A stretch of DNA of 36,654 nucleotides from a virus: positions 1 to 36,654 of IMG/VR virus record IMGVR_UViG_3300037343_000050. One strand, written 5' to 3'. This document shows positions 12,342 through 21,428 of this stretch, in pieces (the stretch's first letter is position 1; every line of letters begins with the position of its first letter). Under the pieces are notes generated by a model. That model searched no databases, was not told where the DNA came from, and saw nothing but the letters and a program-made list of their open reading frames with translations. The translations under genes and the position numbers were made by a program.

Positions 12342-14418
12342 GGGCCGTTTAAAGTCGATCTTGGCTAGTGAAATAGACAACGCTATCGGCTATCTGGACA
12401 GCGAGACTACCGAAGCACGTGCTAAGGCGCTAGAGTATTACTTACGCCAGCCCTTCGGAAATGAAGTCGAGGGCCGTAGTCAGGTGGTGACAGGCGAGGT
12501 AGCTGAGGCTATCGACGGCGCGTTACCGCAGCTTATCCGTGTTTTTACTCAGTCAGACGAGATTGTCCGGTTTGAACCCCGTGGGCCGAATGATGATGAG
12601 GGAGCAAAGCAAGCGACAGAATATTGCAACTGGGTGTTCTATACACAGAACCCTGGCTTCACCATCCTGCACAACTTCTTCAAAGACGCGCTAATGCAGA
12701 AGGTGGGCTTGGTAAAAGCCTACTGGGACGATAGGGTTGATGTCACAAAAGAGACATACGAGAACCTATCAGACGAAGAACTAATCCTCCTGATGTCCGA
12801 TGGCCAGCGGGAAGTGTTGGAGCAGGACACATCAGAGATTGAGACGGGTGAAGTAGACGAGCAGGGTCAGCCTGTCATGTTCCGTAGCCACAGCGTGGTT
12901 ATTGCTAAAAAGGTCAAGCGTGGCGGTGTAAAGGTTGAGAACATCCCACCAGAGGAATTTCTGATCTCTAAACGTGCGATCAATATTAAAGAAGCACCTT
13001 TTGTTGCACAGCGCAAGCTATTGCCACGCTCTGACCTGATTGCTATGGGTTTCGACCCAGATATAGTTGCCAACCTACCAAGTTTCGATGAGATCAGCTA
13101 TACGGGTGAGCGACTGGCTCGTTACTCACAGGGTGAGCAACCGCATCAAGACACAAGCTTAGACGATGCAATGCAGGAGATCGAGGTCTACGAGTGCTAC
13201 ATCAGGACAGACGTAGACGGCGATGGCATTGCTGAACTACGTCAGGTGTTCTACGCAGGCTCTGAGATTCTGGCAGACCAAGAAACGGACTATATGCCGT
13301 TTCACTCTATCTGCCCTATCCCTATCCCGCACAAGTTCTTCGGTGAGTCGATGGCTGACCGAACGATGGACATTCAGCTAATCAAGTCTACTGTTGTGCG
13401 CCAGATGTTGGACAACCTGTACCTATCGAACAATGCCCGTGTTGGTGCTGTCGAAGGACAGGTTAACTTAGATGATTTGCTATCTGTAACACCTGGTGGT
13501 GTGGTGCGGATGAAGAACGCAGGCGCAGTAGTGCCGATGCCTATCCCACAGGTGATGAGCCAAGCCTTCCCAATGCTGGAATACTTGGACAACCAGCAGA
13601 GCAAGCGCACAGGCATTTCTGACGCACAACAAGGCTTAGACCCTAACATCCTACAGAACGTCACTGCTGCGGCTATAGCGGCCTCTACGCAGGCTTCTAG
13701 TGGCAAGTTAGAGCTAATTGCACGAATATTTGCTGAAAGTGGCGTTCAAAGCCTTTTTATGGGCATTCTTCAGCTTGTTTGCAAGTATCAGGACAAGCCG
13801 ACAATCATGCGGCTGCGTGGCAAATACGTAGAGGTAGACCCACGTACGTGGTCTAATCAGTACGACATGCAAATCAACGTGGGCTTAGGAACTGGCAACA
13901 AGCAAGAGCAGATGGCGATGTTGCAGATGGTTCTAGCCAAGCAAGAGGCTATCTTGCAACAGTACGGGCCAAGCAACCCACTTTGTACTGTCGGACAGTA
14001 TCGCGCTACGTTGGGCAGGTTTATTGAGGCGGCAGGGTTCTCGGATAGCCAAGAGTTCTTTAACGAGATCACGCCCGAGGTTGAGCAGGCACTGGCACAG
14101 CCCAAGCCACCACAGCAAGACCCACAACTCCAAGCGTTAATACAACAAGCTGAAACGGAAAACGAAATTTCACGGCAGAAGGCAATGGCAGACATCCAAC
14201 TACGCCAAGCAAAAGCACAGGCAGATATAGAGTCAGAGAGAGAAAAGGCTGCTTCAGAGCTACAGCAGTCCAGAGAACAGGCAATGTTGGATATGCAAAT
14301 TGCTCGTGAAAAACTAGCCGCTGATATACAATTGAAGCGGGAAGAACTGTCTGCTGAGATTATGCTTAAACAGCAGAAACTTCAGGCGGATTTAACCGCA
14401 AACGTGAGGCTGGCATGA
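12334..14418 (+). CDS. P22-like portal protein
   Basis: A 694-residue protein from ATG 12334 (GAGG 9 bases upstream); a GTG at 12304 would add 10 residues. The core (EVEGRSQVVTGEVAEAIDGA, then EQDSEYMPFHSICPIPIPHKF-like region around residues 320-340 and NAGAVVPMPIP) matches P22 gp1-type portals. The last 100 residues are a Gln/Glu/Lys/Ala-rich helix (QAKAQADIESEREKAASELQ), the equivalent of the P22 barrel. The dodecameric portal is the packaging motor base and tail attachment point. Confidence 0.9.
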   Translation: MDEGRLKSILASEIDNAIGYLDSETTEARAKALEYYLRQPFGNEVEGRSQVVTGEVAEAIDGALPQLIRVFTQSDEIVRFEPRGPNDDEGAKQATEYCNWVFYTQNPGFTILHNFFKDALMQKVGLVKAYWDDRVDVTKETYENLSDEELILLMSDGQREVLEQDTSEIETGEVDEQGQPVMFRSHSVVIAKKVKRGGVKVENIPPEEFLISKRAINIKEAPFVAQRKLLPRSDLIAMGFDPDIVANLPSFDEISYTGERLARYSQGEQPHQDTSLDDAMQEIEVYECYIRTDVDGDGIAELRQVFYAGSEILADQETDYMPFHSICPIPIPHKFFGESMADRTMDIQLIKSTVVRQMLDNLYLSNNARVGAVEGQVNLDDLLSVTPGGVVRMKNAGAVVPMPIPQVMSQAFPMLEYLDNQQSKRTGISDAQQGLDPNILQNVTAAAIAASTQASSGKLELIARIFAESGVQSLFMGILQLVCKYQDKPTIMRLRGKYVEVDPRTWSNQYDMQINVGLGTGNKQEQMAMLQMVLAKQEAILQQYGPSNPLCTVGQYRATLGRFIEAAGFSDSQEFFNEITPEVEQALAQPKPPQQDPQLQALIQQAETENEISRQKAMADIQLRQAKAQADIESEREKAASELQQSREQAMLDMQIAREKLAADIQLKREELSAEIMLKQQKLQADLTANVRLA

Positions 14419-14954
14419 GTGGACAAATAGCGCAGGAATTACAGAACAATCCACAGGCGATGCAGAGAATTGCACCACTGGTTCAGTCGGCGTTATCTCA
14501 AGTACAGCAACAGCCTATGCGTCAGCCGATGCCACAACAAATGCAACAGCCTACGCAGGCTATGGATATGACCAACATGGGGTACAACCCGTTTATGGCT
14601 ATTCAGCAGATGCAGAGACAGCCAGTACAGGCGCAAAACCCTTTCTTTGGTGGGGCTATACCGTTTGACTTTGGCTTGCCGCAGGTTAACCAATTGCCTA
14701 TGGGTTATGTCCCGTCGTTAGCTGCATTCAGACCTGGTGACTTTGCTGCGTTTCAGGAAGCCAAAAATCAAAAACAATTTAACAATCGTGGCCGTAATAA
14801 CACCCAGTACTTTAGCGACAGTGATGGTGGTTATGATTCTGCTGGTATTAATTATGGCTATGAGATGGGCTACGATTACAGCGACGATGGCATCGGTAGC
14901 GACACTGGCCCTAGTAATGCTTCTGCGGCAGACATGGGTGGGGAAGATGTTTAA
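14415..14954 (+). CDS. Gln/Pro/Met-rich head-region protein
   Basis: A 179-residue low-complexity protein: Gln/Met/Pro-rich in residues 1-75, then an Asn-rich and an acidic Tyr/Gly/Asp-rich C-terminus. It overlaps the portal (ATGA) and the next gene (TAATG). Composition suggests a disordered structural or assembly factor between portal and scaffold. No family recognised. Confidence 0.7.
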   Translation: MSGQIAQELQNNPQAMQRIAPLVQSALSQVQQQPMRQPMPQQMQQPTQAMDMTNMGYNPFMAIQQMQRQPVQAQNPFFGGAIPFDFGLPQVNQLPMGYVPSLAAFRPGDFAAFQEAKNQKQFNNRGRNNTQYFSDSDGGYDSAGINYGYEMGYDYSDDGIGSDTGPSNASAADMGGEDV

Positions 14955-15184
14955 TGGATAAATCACAACGCGCACAGTTACTGATTACTGACGACTTCTT
15001 TGTCGAGGAGATAGAGAACCTGCGTAAAGGGTGCGTTCAGACATTTGAGAACAGTAGGGCGGATGACTACGAGATTCGTGAATCTGCCTACCAAAAACTA
15101 AAGTTTATAAATGAGATTGTTTCTCATTTTGCTTCTATTGCTGACGGTCAACAGATACTGGAAAAGCGGTGGAAAATACTGTAA
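14954..15184 (+). CDS. Small head-module protein
   Basis: A 76-residue acidic, helical protein starting MDKSQRAQLLITDDFFVEEI. Short proteins of this type are frequent between portal and scaffold genes in related podoviruses. Function unknown. Its start shares a base with the previous stop. Confidence 0.7.
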   Translation: MDKSQRAQLLITDDFFVEEIENLRKGCVQTFENSRADDYEIRESAYQKLKFINEIVSHFASIADGQQILEKRWKIL

Positions 15185-15193
15185 TTCGTCCCA

Positions 15194-15230
15194 TGTCGGG
15201 ACAATGCCGACACCTAGCGGATTTACTAGG
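15194..15230 (+). other. Two adjacent hairpins upstream of scaffold gene
   Basis: TGTCGG (15194-15199) pairs with CCGACA (15207-15212); directly after, CCTAG (15213-15217) pairs with CTAGG (15226-15230). No T-run follows, so a mRNA processing, stability or translation-setting role is more likely than termination. Confidence 0.5.
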
Positions 15231-15245
15231 TAATAGGGTAGAAAG

Positions 15246-16199
15246 ATGAGCGAAAACATGACACCCCAAGAGGGTAGTGGGCCGCTATCAGTGGATTCAG
15301 CCGCTGATGCACTGCTTGGAATGATGGGCGGCGAGGACTCGCAAGAGCAACCAGACACCGAACCAGAAGTTCAAGCGGGGGCAGAGGAAGCCGAAGGTGA
15401 GTACGAACCAGAGGCAGAGCAGGATAGCGAAGAGCAGGAAGAAGAGCAGCCTAAATACCGTGTCAAAGCCGCTGGCGAAGAACGGGAGGTAACGCTTGAT
15501 GAGCTTGTTCGTGGTTATCAGCTTGAGGCAGATTACACAAAGAAAACCCAGACCCTTGCGGAAGAGCGTAAAACGGTGGAAGCCGATCGCTCACGTATCC
15601 AAGAGGCGACACAACTGAGAGACCAGTACGCTCAACGGTTGCAAATGATTGAGCAAATGCTTCAGTCAGCACCCCAAGAGAACTTGGAAGCACTGAAAGA
15701 CACCGATCCAATCGGCTACGCAGTAAAGGTCGCAGAGCAAAGCCAGAAAGAGAAACAGCTATCGGCAGTCCAAGCGGAACAGAACCGAATTGCACAAATG
15801 CAACAAGCGGAACAGTCGCAAAACCTGTCTAGCCATGTGGCTCAAGAGGCGCAGAAGTTAGCTCAAGTAATTCCCGACTTTGCTGACAAGGAGAAGGGCG
15901 AAACAGTCCGCAAGGAACTTCGTGCTTTTGCTAAGTCCGTTGGGTACTCGGATCAGGAACTATCAAGTGTATATGACTCTCGTGCAGTCCTGACGCTGTA
16001 CAAGGCGGCGCAGTACGACAAACTTATGCAGAATAGACCAGAGGTACAGAAGAAGGTATCTCAGGCTCCTAAAATGCTTAGGTCTGGCGCATCTGCACAG
16101 CGTTCACCAGATCAGGATCAAGTGAACAAACAGAAACAGCAGTTGAAACGCTCAGGACGAGTGAAAGACGCTGCTAACCTTTTCGAACGATTCTTATAG
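15246..16199 (+). CDS. Capsid scaffolding protein
   Basis: A 317-residue protein with a very acidic N-terminal third (EPEVQAGAEEAEGEYEPEAE and on), a central segment with KYRVKAAGEEREVTLDELVR, long charged helices rich in Gln/Glu, and a basic C-terminus. This acidic-helical-basic layout directly before the major capsid gene is typical of podovirus scaffolds, whose basic C-terminus docks on the coat protein. No protease is visible, so removal is probably by exit rather than cleavage. Confidence 0.8.
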   Translation: MSENMTPQEGSGPLSVDSAADALLGMMGGEDSQEQPDTEPEVQAGAEEAEGEYEPEAEQDSEEQEEEQPKYRVKAAGEEREVTLDELVRGYQLEADYTKKTQTLAEERKTVEADRSRIQEATQLRDQYAQRLQMIEQMLQSAPQENLEALKDTDPIGYAVKVAEQSQKEKQLSAVQAEQNRIAQMQQAEQSQNLSSHVAQEAQKLAQVIPDFADKEKGETVRKELRAFAKSVGYSDQELSSVYDSRAVLTLYKAAQYDKLMQNRPEVQKKVSQAPKMLRSGASAQRSPDQDQVNKQKQQLKRSGRVKDAANLFERFL

Positions 16200-16207
16200 G
16201 AATTATC

Positions 16208-17152
16208 ATGGCTACATTTTCAGCACACACCGCGATTGGTCAGCGCGAAGACCTAACCGATGTCATTTACGACATCAGCCCCACCGAGACCCCACTGCTT
16301 AACACCTTGGCACGTTCTAAGGCTACCGCAGTATTCCACGAGTGGCAGACAGACAGTCTATCCGCTGCTACCACAGCTAACGCAGCTGTTGAGGGTGCAG
16401 ACGCAACGTCAGCTACTTTGGCTCCTACGACCCGTTTGGGCAACTACACGCAGATCGTTCAAAAGACGATTCAAGTGTCTGGTACGCTCGACACAGTTAA
16501 CAAAGCTGGTCGCAAGAGTGAAAAAGCATATCAGTTGGCTAAAGCGTCTTCAGAGCTTAAGCGAGACATCGAGACCATCTTGGCATCGAATCAGGCACGT
16601 TCGGCTGGCAACAGCTCAACTGCCCGTAAGTTGGGTTCTTTGTTGTCGTGGCTCAAGACCAACACATCAAAAGGTGCGGATGGTGTTGACCCAACCACCA
16701 TTGGCGAATCAGTCCGCACCGACGGTGACTTGCGGACTTTCACCGAGCAGTTGTTGAAAGACGTTATCCGTGGCGTGTTTGAGGCTGGTGGTTCACCAAA
16801 GATTCTGTTGGTTGGCCCGGCAGTCAAGCAGAAAGTGTCAACGTTTGCTGGTATCGCAGAACAGCGTTACATGGCACCTGCTGATGCGCCTACCACCATC
16901 ATTGGTGCGGCTGACGTGTATCTCAGCGACTTTGGGTCAGTCTCTGTCGTCCCTGATCGCTTCCTGCGTTCACGCGATGCCTTCGTGCTTGATCCTGAGT
17001 TCGCAGCAGTTGCCTACCTTCGACCTTTCGTCACAAACGAGCTGGCTAAAGCTGGTGACAGCGATAAGACACAGATTCTTGCTGAACTGACTCTTGAAAT
17101 GAGAAACGAATCGGCTCATGGTTTAATTACGGACATCGACGCAACTTTGTAA
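16208..17152 (+). CDS. Major capsid protein (SU10/DUF5309-like HK97 fold)
   Basis: A 314-residue protein starting MATFSAHTAIGQREDLTDVI, followed by ISPTETPLLNTLARSKA and FHEWQTDSLS. This N-terminus is the signature of the DUF5309/SU10 major capsid family with an HK97 fold. The later part includes GSPKILLVGPAVKQKVS and DRFLRSRDAFVLDPE. Length is normal for the family. It forms the icosahedral shell and follows the scaffold gene by 8 bases. Confidence 0.92.
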   Translation: MATFSAHTAIGQREDLTDVIYDISPTETPLLNTLARSKATAVFHEWQTDSLSAATTANAAVEGADATSATLAPTTRLGNYTQIVQKTIQVSGTLDTVNKAGRKSEKAYQLAKASSELKRDIETILASNQARSAGNSSTARKLGSLLSWLKTNTSKGADGVDPTTIGESVRTDGDLRTFTEQLLKDVIRGVFEAGGSPKILLVGPAVKQKVSTFAGIAEQRYMAPADAPTTIIGAADVYLSDFGSVSVVPDRFLRSRDAFVLDPEFAAVAYLRPFVTNELAKAGDSDKTQILAELTLEMRNESAHGLITDIDATL

Positions 17153-17162
17153 ACGGAGATAG

Positions 17163-17184
17163 GGGGAGGGGGAAACCTCTCCCC
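17163..17184 (+). other. GNRA-capped hairpin after the capsid gene
   Basis: A 9-bp stem (17163-17171 with 17176-17184, one G·T pair) closes on a GAAA tetraloop. No T-run follows. It sits 11 bases after the capsid stop and just before the next start, a position suited to stabilising the capsid mRNA or partially stopping polymerase. Confidence 0.6.
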
Positions 17185-17192
17185 TCATACTT

Positions 17193-17513
17193 ATGGCAAA
17201 ACTATTTAGCTCTGACTCTTTCACTGGTAGATACACCATTGCACACGAAGACGGTGACGGAGGGATTATCCTAGAGACTAAGCAAGACGTATCTAAAATT
17301 ATTGATGCTAACAAACGGCAGTACAACGATGTCACTTCTCAAGACAAGTGGGAAGACCTGACCCACGTAGCACGATTGCCGCTGACAGTGGTAGACGAAC
17401 TAAACCGAAAACGCATCATGCGTGGTTTGGCAGTGATCGACGAAAAGGCGTTCAAGATGTTTTTAAACGACCCCGATAACAGGTTCTTTCGCACAAGACC
17501 AGGTCAAGTATGA
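17193..17513 (+). CDS. Small head-module protein
   Basis: A 106-residue protein starting MAKLFSSDSFTGRYTIAHED. The C-terminus has FKMFLNDPDNRFFRTRPGQV, a pattern seen in podovirus genes after the capsid gene. Possible head or tail completion role; function not assigned. The preceding hairpin covers its leader. It overlaps the next gene by ATGA. Confidence 0.75.
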   Translation: MAKLFSSDSFTGRYTIAHEDGDGGIILETKQDVSKIIDANKRQYNDVTSQDKWEDLTHVARLPLTVVDELNRKRIMRGLAVIDEKAFKMFLNDPDNRFFRTRPGQV

Positions 17514-18139
17514 AGCTAGCTATCTGTGTTCCATGCCGAGACCAAGTAATGGCAGGGTTTTGTTTTGACCTAGCAAAACTGGTTGGTTACCATAGTCGCA
17601 ATACGGACGATGAAATACAGATATATCAGATGCCAGGTACGCTGATATTTCACCAGCGTGAGAAGTTAGCCAAGACAGCACTAGATGCTGGCGCAGAGGC
17701 TATCCTTTGGATTGACTCAGATATGCGATTCCCAGCAGATACGCTAGAAAGATTGCTTTCACACAATGTAGAGATTTGTGGTGTAAACGCTACTACCCGT
17801 GTTGAACCTGTTAAACCCACGGCGCTAGACCTAGAGATAGTGGACGGAACCCCAGTGTTCCAGAAGGTAGAGACCCGTGGTAAGGATTATGTCGAGGAAG
17901 TCTCGGCTGTTGGATTTGGTGTAACACTGACCCGCAGTAGCGTGTTTGAAAAGATGGCACAGCCTTGGTTCGATATTCTATGGACGGACGCGGGTGGCAT
18001 TATTGGAGAGGACGTGCATTTTTGCATTAAGGCTCAGGACTACGGGATTAAGACGTATGTCGACCATGTTTTATCGCCACTTATTAAACACATCGGGACA
18101 AAAGAATATTCATGGGATGACGTGAAATGGCAATCTTAA
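17510..18139 (+). CDS. GT-A-like glycosyltransferase
   Basis: A 209-residue protein. It opens MKLAICVPCRDQV, has ILWIDSDMRFP with the metal-binding D69-x-D71, and later GIIGEDVHFCIKAQDYG, where the ED pair fits the catalytic base region of family 2-like enzymes. Such genes in tail modules may glycosylate virion proteins or host surface sugars. No membrane segment is visible. The end overlaps the adaptor gene by 13 bases. Confidence 0.75.
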   Translation: MKLAICVPCRDQVMAGFCFDLAKLVGYHSRNTDDEIQIYQMPGTLIFHQREKLAKTALDAGAEAILWIDSDMRFPADTLERLLSHNVEICGVNATTRVEPVKPTALDLEIVDGTPVFQKVETRGKDYVEEVSAVGFGVTLTRSSVFEKMAQPWFDILWTDAGGIIGEDVHFCIKAQDYGIKTYVDHVLSPLIKHIGTKEYSWDDVKWQS

Positions 18140-18747
18140 ATTATGCGGACTTGCAAACAACAATTGCCAGTTACTTGGCGCGTTCTGATTTAACAGTCCA
18201 GATTCCTGATTTTATCCAGTTGGCAGAAGTTCGCTTGCGGCGTGACCTAAGAATCCGTCAGATGCTGAAGTCTGCCACGACAACAACAACAGGCGGTGAC
18301 CAGACGGTTGCTCTGCCTTCTGACTTTTTACAGTTGCGTGATTTGTTTGTAGAGACCAACCCCATCCGTGCGGTGGAGTATGTCACCCCAAGCGTATTTA
18401 GCCGTAACGGGCGAGTGACAGAGTCTGGCTTGCCAGTGTTCTACACCATCATTGCATCAGAATTTAAGTTTGCACCAGTGCCTGACACTGACTACACGCT
18501 ACAGATTCTCTACTATTCAAACCCACCATTCCTGACCGGCACAAACCCTAGCAACGTATTTTTAGCTAACTGTCCTGACCTACTGCTCTACGGCGCACTG
18601 GTAGAGGCAGAGCCGTATTTGATGAACGATGCTCGGATACAGTTGTGGGCAGGTATGTATGACCGTGGGGTTGCTTCAATTACAGCGGCAGATGACGCAT
18701 CAGAAAACTCTGGTGTACCACTCAGAATGACACTTACAGCGAGGTAA
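18127..18747 (+). CDS. Head-tail adaptor protein (SU10/gp4-like)
   Basis: A 206-residue protein starting MAILNYADLQTTIASYLARS, then PDFIQLAEVRLRRDLRIRQM and VALPSDFLQLRDLFVE. This pattern is typical of the adaptor that forms a ring below the portal in SU10- and BPP-1-like podoviruses. The C-terminus (LLLYGALVEAEPYLMNDARI) is also conserved. It follows the glycosyltransferase and precedes tail genes. Confidence 0.8.
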   Translation: MAILNYADLQTTIASYLARSDLTVQIPDFIQLAEVRLRRDLRIRQMLKSATTTTTGGDQTVALPSDFLQLRDLFVETNPIRAVEYVTPSVFSRNGRVTESGLPVFYTIIASEFKFAPVPDTDYTLQILYYSNPPFLTGTNPSNVFLANCPDLLLYGALVEAEPYLMNDARIQLWAGMYDRGVASITAADDASENSGVPLRMTLTAR

Positions 18748-18749
18748 TA

Positions 18750-19136
18750 ATGGCTGCTATTTCCGATTATTTAGAAAATGCGTTGATTAACTCAACTTTA
18801 CGTAACACAACCTACACATCACCCGCCACAGTATATGTCGGACTGTTTACTACAGACCCAACGGATGCTGGCTCAGGCACAGAGGTATCGGGTGGCTCTT
18901 ACGTGCGAGAAGCGGCAACTTTTGCGGCTCCATCAAACGGCGTGTCATCTACTAATGCTGATGTACAGTTTACACAAGCAACAGCGACGTGGGGAACCAT
19001 TGGTTGGTTTGGGATACACGATGCAAGTAGCGCTGGAAACCTTTTGTATTACGGTGCATTTTCTGTTAGCAAGACCATTGAAACGGGCGACGTATTCAAG
19101 ATCGCTAGTGGCAACCTTACAGTTACTCTAGAGTAA
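18750..19136 (+). CDS. Tail/fibre-associated protein (gp80-like)
   Basis: A 128-residue protein starting MAAISDYLENALINSTLRNT, then TSPATVYVGLFTTDPTDAGS and GGSYVREAATFAAPS. The arrangement YLE…YTSPATVYVGLFT matches a widespread minor tail/fibre domain of phages. Predicted β-rich. The first base of the next gene's ATG is this gene's last base (TAATG). Confidence 0.75.
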   Translation: MAAISDYLENALINSTLRNTTYTSPATVYVGLFTTDPTDAGSGTEVSGGSYVREAATFAAPSNGVSSTNADVQFTQATATWGTIGWFGIHDASSAGNLLYYGAFSVSKTIETGDVFKIASGNLTVTLE

Positions 19137-19726
19137 TGGCTGACGTATGCGGCCCTTTTACGCTTGATGAGCTAGATCAATTCGGGACTGTTGATTCTAT
19201 ACAACTGACGTTTGATAGCCCTATATGGCAATCGGCGGACACTTGTATCCTCAGCACCAGTGGTTTTATATCTGGCATAGGCGGAGTAATAGCGGAAGGG
19301 AACGGCATATTCGTGTCCACTGCGTCCATAACGGGCGAGGGAGATACCAGCGGTCAGGCTATTCGCATTCGCTTCTCTACGGCATCTGTAACAGGCTTAG
19401 GAACGGTATCTGGCGAGGGTATTCGGGTAAGGTTGTCCTCTGCTTTTATTACTGGGGTAGGCACTGCTTCGGCTTTGGGCGGGCTCGTATTCGAAGGCGA
19501 AGGTTTTGCGGTAGGTGTAGGGTCGGTAGAGGCAATTGCCTTTGCGATACTAGACGGTCAGGGAATCATTACGGGCATCGGGTTTGCGTCTGGCAGCGGT
19601 GGCGTTATTGGTGAGGAGTGGGTAGTTCTTCCGGCAGGGACAGAAGTCTGGACAACTATATCAGCGGGTGGGGAAGTGTGGATACCTGTCGATGAGGAAA
19701 CAAGCACATGGCTACGAAAAGGCTAG
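19136..19726 (+). CDS. Tail protein with 20-residue Gly-rich repeats
   Basis: A 196-residue protein. Residues about 33-152 consist of six 20-residue repeats with a core S(A/T)xITGxGxxSG, for example RFSTASVTGLGTVSG and RLSSAFITGVGTASA. The C-terminus (EEWVVLPAGTEVWTTISAGG then EVWIPV) holds two short LPAGTEVW-like copies. The regular spacing suggests a β-solenoid or fibrous surface element. It overlaps the nozzle gene by 19 bases. Function unknown. Confidence 0.75.
   Translation: MADVCGPFTLDELDQFGTVDSIQLTFDSPIWQSADTCILSTSGFISGIGGVIAEGNGIFVSTASITGEGDTSGQAIRIRFSTASVTGLGTVSGEGIRVRLSSAFITGVGTASALGGLVFEGEGFAVGVGSVEAIAFAILDGQGIITGIGFASGSGGVIGEEWVVLPAGTEVWTTISAGGEVWIPVDEETSTWLRKG
19232..19591 (+). 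repeat. 60-bp-period coding repeat (six units)
   Basis: The repeated 20-residue units of the 19136-19726 protein correspond to a 60-base period. The units are diverged at the DNA level, so the periodicity is mainly in the protein. Confidence 0.7.
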
Positions 19727-21129
19727 TATTAGGTGAGTGGTTGCCAGATCAGCCTGGATTAACGGGGGCACTGACAGATGCAAAAAATGTTGTCCCAGTG
19801 CTGAACGGTTACGGGCCACTGCCATCGGTAGAAGTGTTTTCAAACAGTGCGTCCGAGGACTTATTAACGGCTGTTGCGGGTAAGTTTGGAGACACCGTTC
19901 AATTGTTTGCTGGCGGGGATTCTAAACTGCTTAAGTTTGACCCGAACGATCTAGATTTAGACGACGTGTCTAAGGCTGGCGGATACACGGGTGTTTCTCG
20001 GTGGAACTTTACGCAATTCGGTAAAGTTTTGGTGGCTGCTAACGGAAACGACGATCTACAAGGCTGGACTATCGGCACTTCAACGGCATGGGCAGACTTA
20101 TCAGCGTCCGCCCCTGTTGCAAGATTCGTGACGGTTGTGCGCGACTTTGTGGTGGCAGCAAACAACTCTGGTTACCCGAACAGAATTTACTGGTCAGACA
20201 TTAACGACGAAACCGATTGGACTCCTGGTACAGCGTCTCAATCAGATTTCCAAGATATACCGGACGGTGGCAACATACAGGGAGTTACAGGGGGCGAGTT
20301 TGGCTTAGTATTCTTGGACTCAGCTACCTATCGGATGTCTTACGTTGGAAGTCCTTTGTTCTTTCAGTTCGATGCTATTTCACGCAATCTGGGTTGTTAT
20401 GAACCCAACAGCATTGTGCAGTATGGAGCCAGAACTTTCTTTTTGTCCTCTGATGGCTTTTATGTATGCGACGGAAATACCATTACACCAATCGGCGCAG
20501 AGAAGGTAGACCGCTGGTTCTTTGACGACGTAGACGAGGGTAAGTTAGATAAGATGTCTACGTCGATTGACCCCACTCGCAACATAGTGGCTTGGTGTTA
20601 CCCGAACACAAACGCAGAGCAGACTATTTTAATGTACAACTGGCAAACAGGTAAATGGAGCTATGGAATTACAACGGCGCATTTTGTGTGTAACGTTTCT
20701 ACCGTAGGGACTACGCTTGAACAGTTAGATATTTACACCAGCCTAGAGGGTGTTCCAGCCTCGTTAGATTCTCGGCTGTGGGCGGGTGGTAAATCGTTGT
20801 TTGCAGGAGTTAGGGACGCTCAAATTATCTTATTTGCTGGTACGCCTATGTTGCCTCAGTTAGTAACGGGCGATTTCGAGGAAGGAATGCAGTCTATTAC
20901 CAAGATGGCTTTTCCCCAAATTGAGGGTGGGTCTGCTGATATAGCGGTTGCTAGTAGATTTCGGTTAGATGGGGGGGTTAACTTTAGCTCAGATAACTCT
21001 GCGTCATCTGAGAACCGTGTCCCTCTTAGGTCTATTGGCAGGTATCACAGGCTCAGGGTAAAACCTACGGGCAACTGGACAACAGCTATGGCGGTGGATA
21101 TTGAAGTTCAACCAGTGAGTGGCAGATAA
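19708..21129 (+). CDS. Tail nozzle / P22 gp10-like stabilisation protein
   Basis: A 473-residue protein starting MATKRLVLGEWLPDQPGLTG, with DAKNVVPVLNGYGPLPSVEV, then RIYWSDINDETDWTPGTASQ and FFLSSDGFYVCDGN. This is the β-propeller-like build of P22 gp10 and related nozzle proteins, which close the tail channel after packaging. Length matches P22 gp10 (about 472). It begins inside the end of the repeat protein gene. Confidence 0.82.
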   Translation: MATKRLVLGEWLPDQPGLTGALTDAKNVVPVLNGYGPLPSVEVFSNSASEDLLTAVAGKFGDTVQLFAGGDSKLLKFDPNDLDLDDVSKAGGYTGVSRWNFTQFGKVLVAANGNDDLQGWTIGTSTAWADLSASAPVARFVTVVRDFVVAANNSGYPNRIYWSDINDETDWTPGTASQSDFQDIPDGGNIQGVTGGEFGLVFLDSATYRMSYVGSPLFFQFDAISRNLGCYEPNSIVQYGARTFFLSSDGFYVCDGNTITPIGAEKVDRWFFDDVDEGKLDKMSTSIDPTRNIVAWCYPNTNAEQTILMYNWQTGKWSYGITTAHFVCNVSTVGTTLEQLDIYTSLEGVPASLDSRLWAGGKSLFAGVRDAQIILFAGTPMLPQLVTGDFEEGMQSITKMAFPQIEGGSADIAVASRFRLDGGVNFSSDNSASSENRVPLRSIGRYHRLRVKPTGNWTTAMAVDIEVQPVSGR

Positions 21130-21428
21130 TGTTTAGGAAACTCCCACCACAGGGTGGAACCGCTAGGGATGTGTCAGAAATTGTTAATAACACCTTAAAC
21201 GGAAAAACAAACAACACTGGTTCGGTTACGTTAGCAACTGGGGCCACAACAACTTTGACAGATGAGCGTATAAGCCCAAGCAGTAAAATTGTGTTAATAC
21301 CGAAAACAGCGGATTCTGCTGGAGCAACGGGAGTTTATATATCAGCTCAAGCATATGGCTCAGCAACCATATTGCATACAGGTAATGTTTCAACAGATAA
21401 AATATACGATTATATTGTGGTGGGTTAA
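21129..21428 (+). CDS. Small tail-module protein
   Basis: A 99-residue, β-rich protein starting MFRKLPPQGGTARDVSEIVN, followed by NTGSVTLATGATTTLTDERI. This kind of short protein occurs after nozzle genes in several phages; a decoration or tail-tip role is possible. Start and stop overlap both neighbours by one base. Confidence 0.7.
   Translation: MFRKLPPQGGTARDVSEIVNNTLNGKTNNTGSVTLATGATTTLTDERISPSSKIVLIPKTADSAGATGVYISAQAYGSATILHTGNVSTDKIYDYIVVG

Noticed and set aside
16260-16757. 165-codon plus-strand frame inside the capsid gene
   Set aside because: It lies in another frame of the major capsid gene, with Arg/Leu-rich low-complexity sequence and no ribosome site; a shadow.
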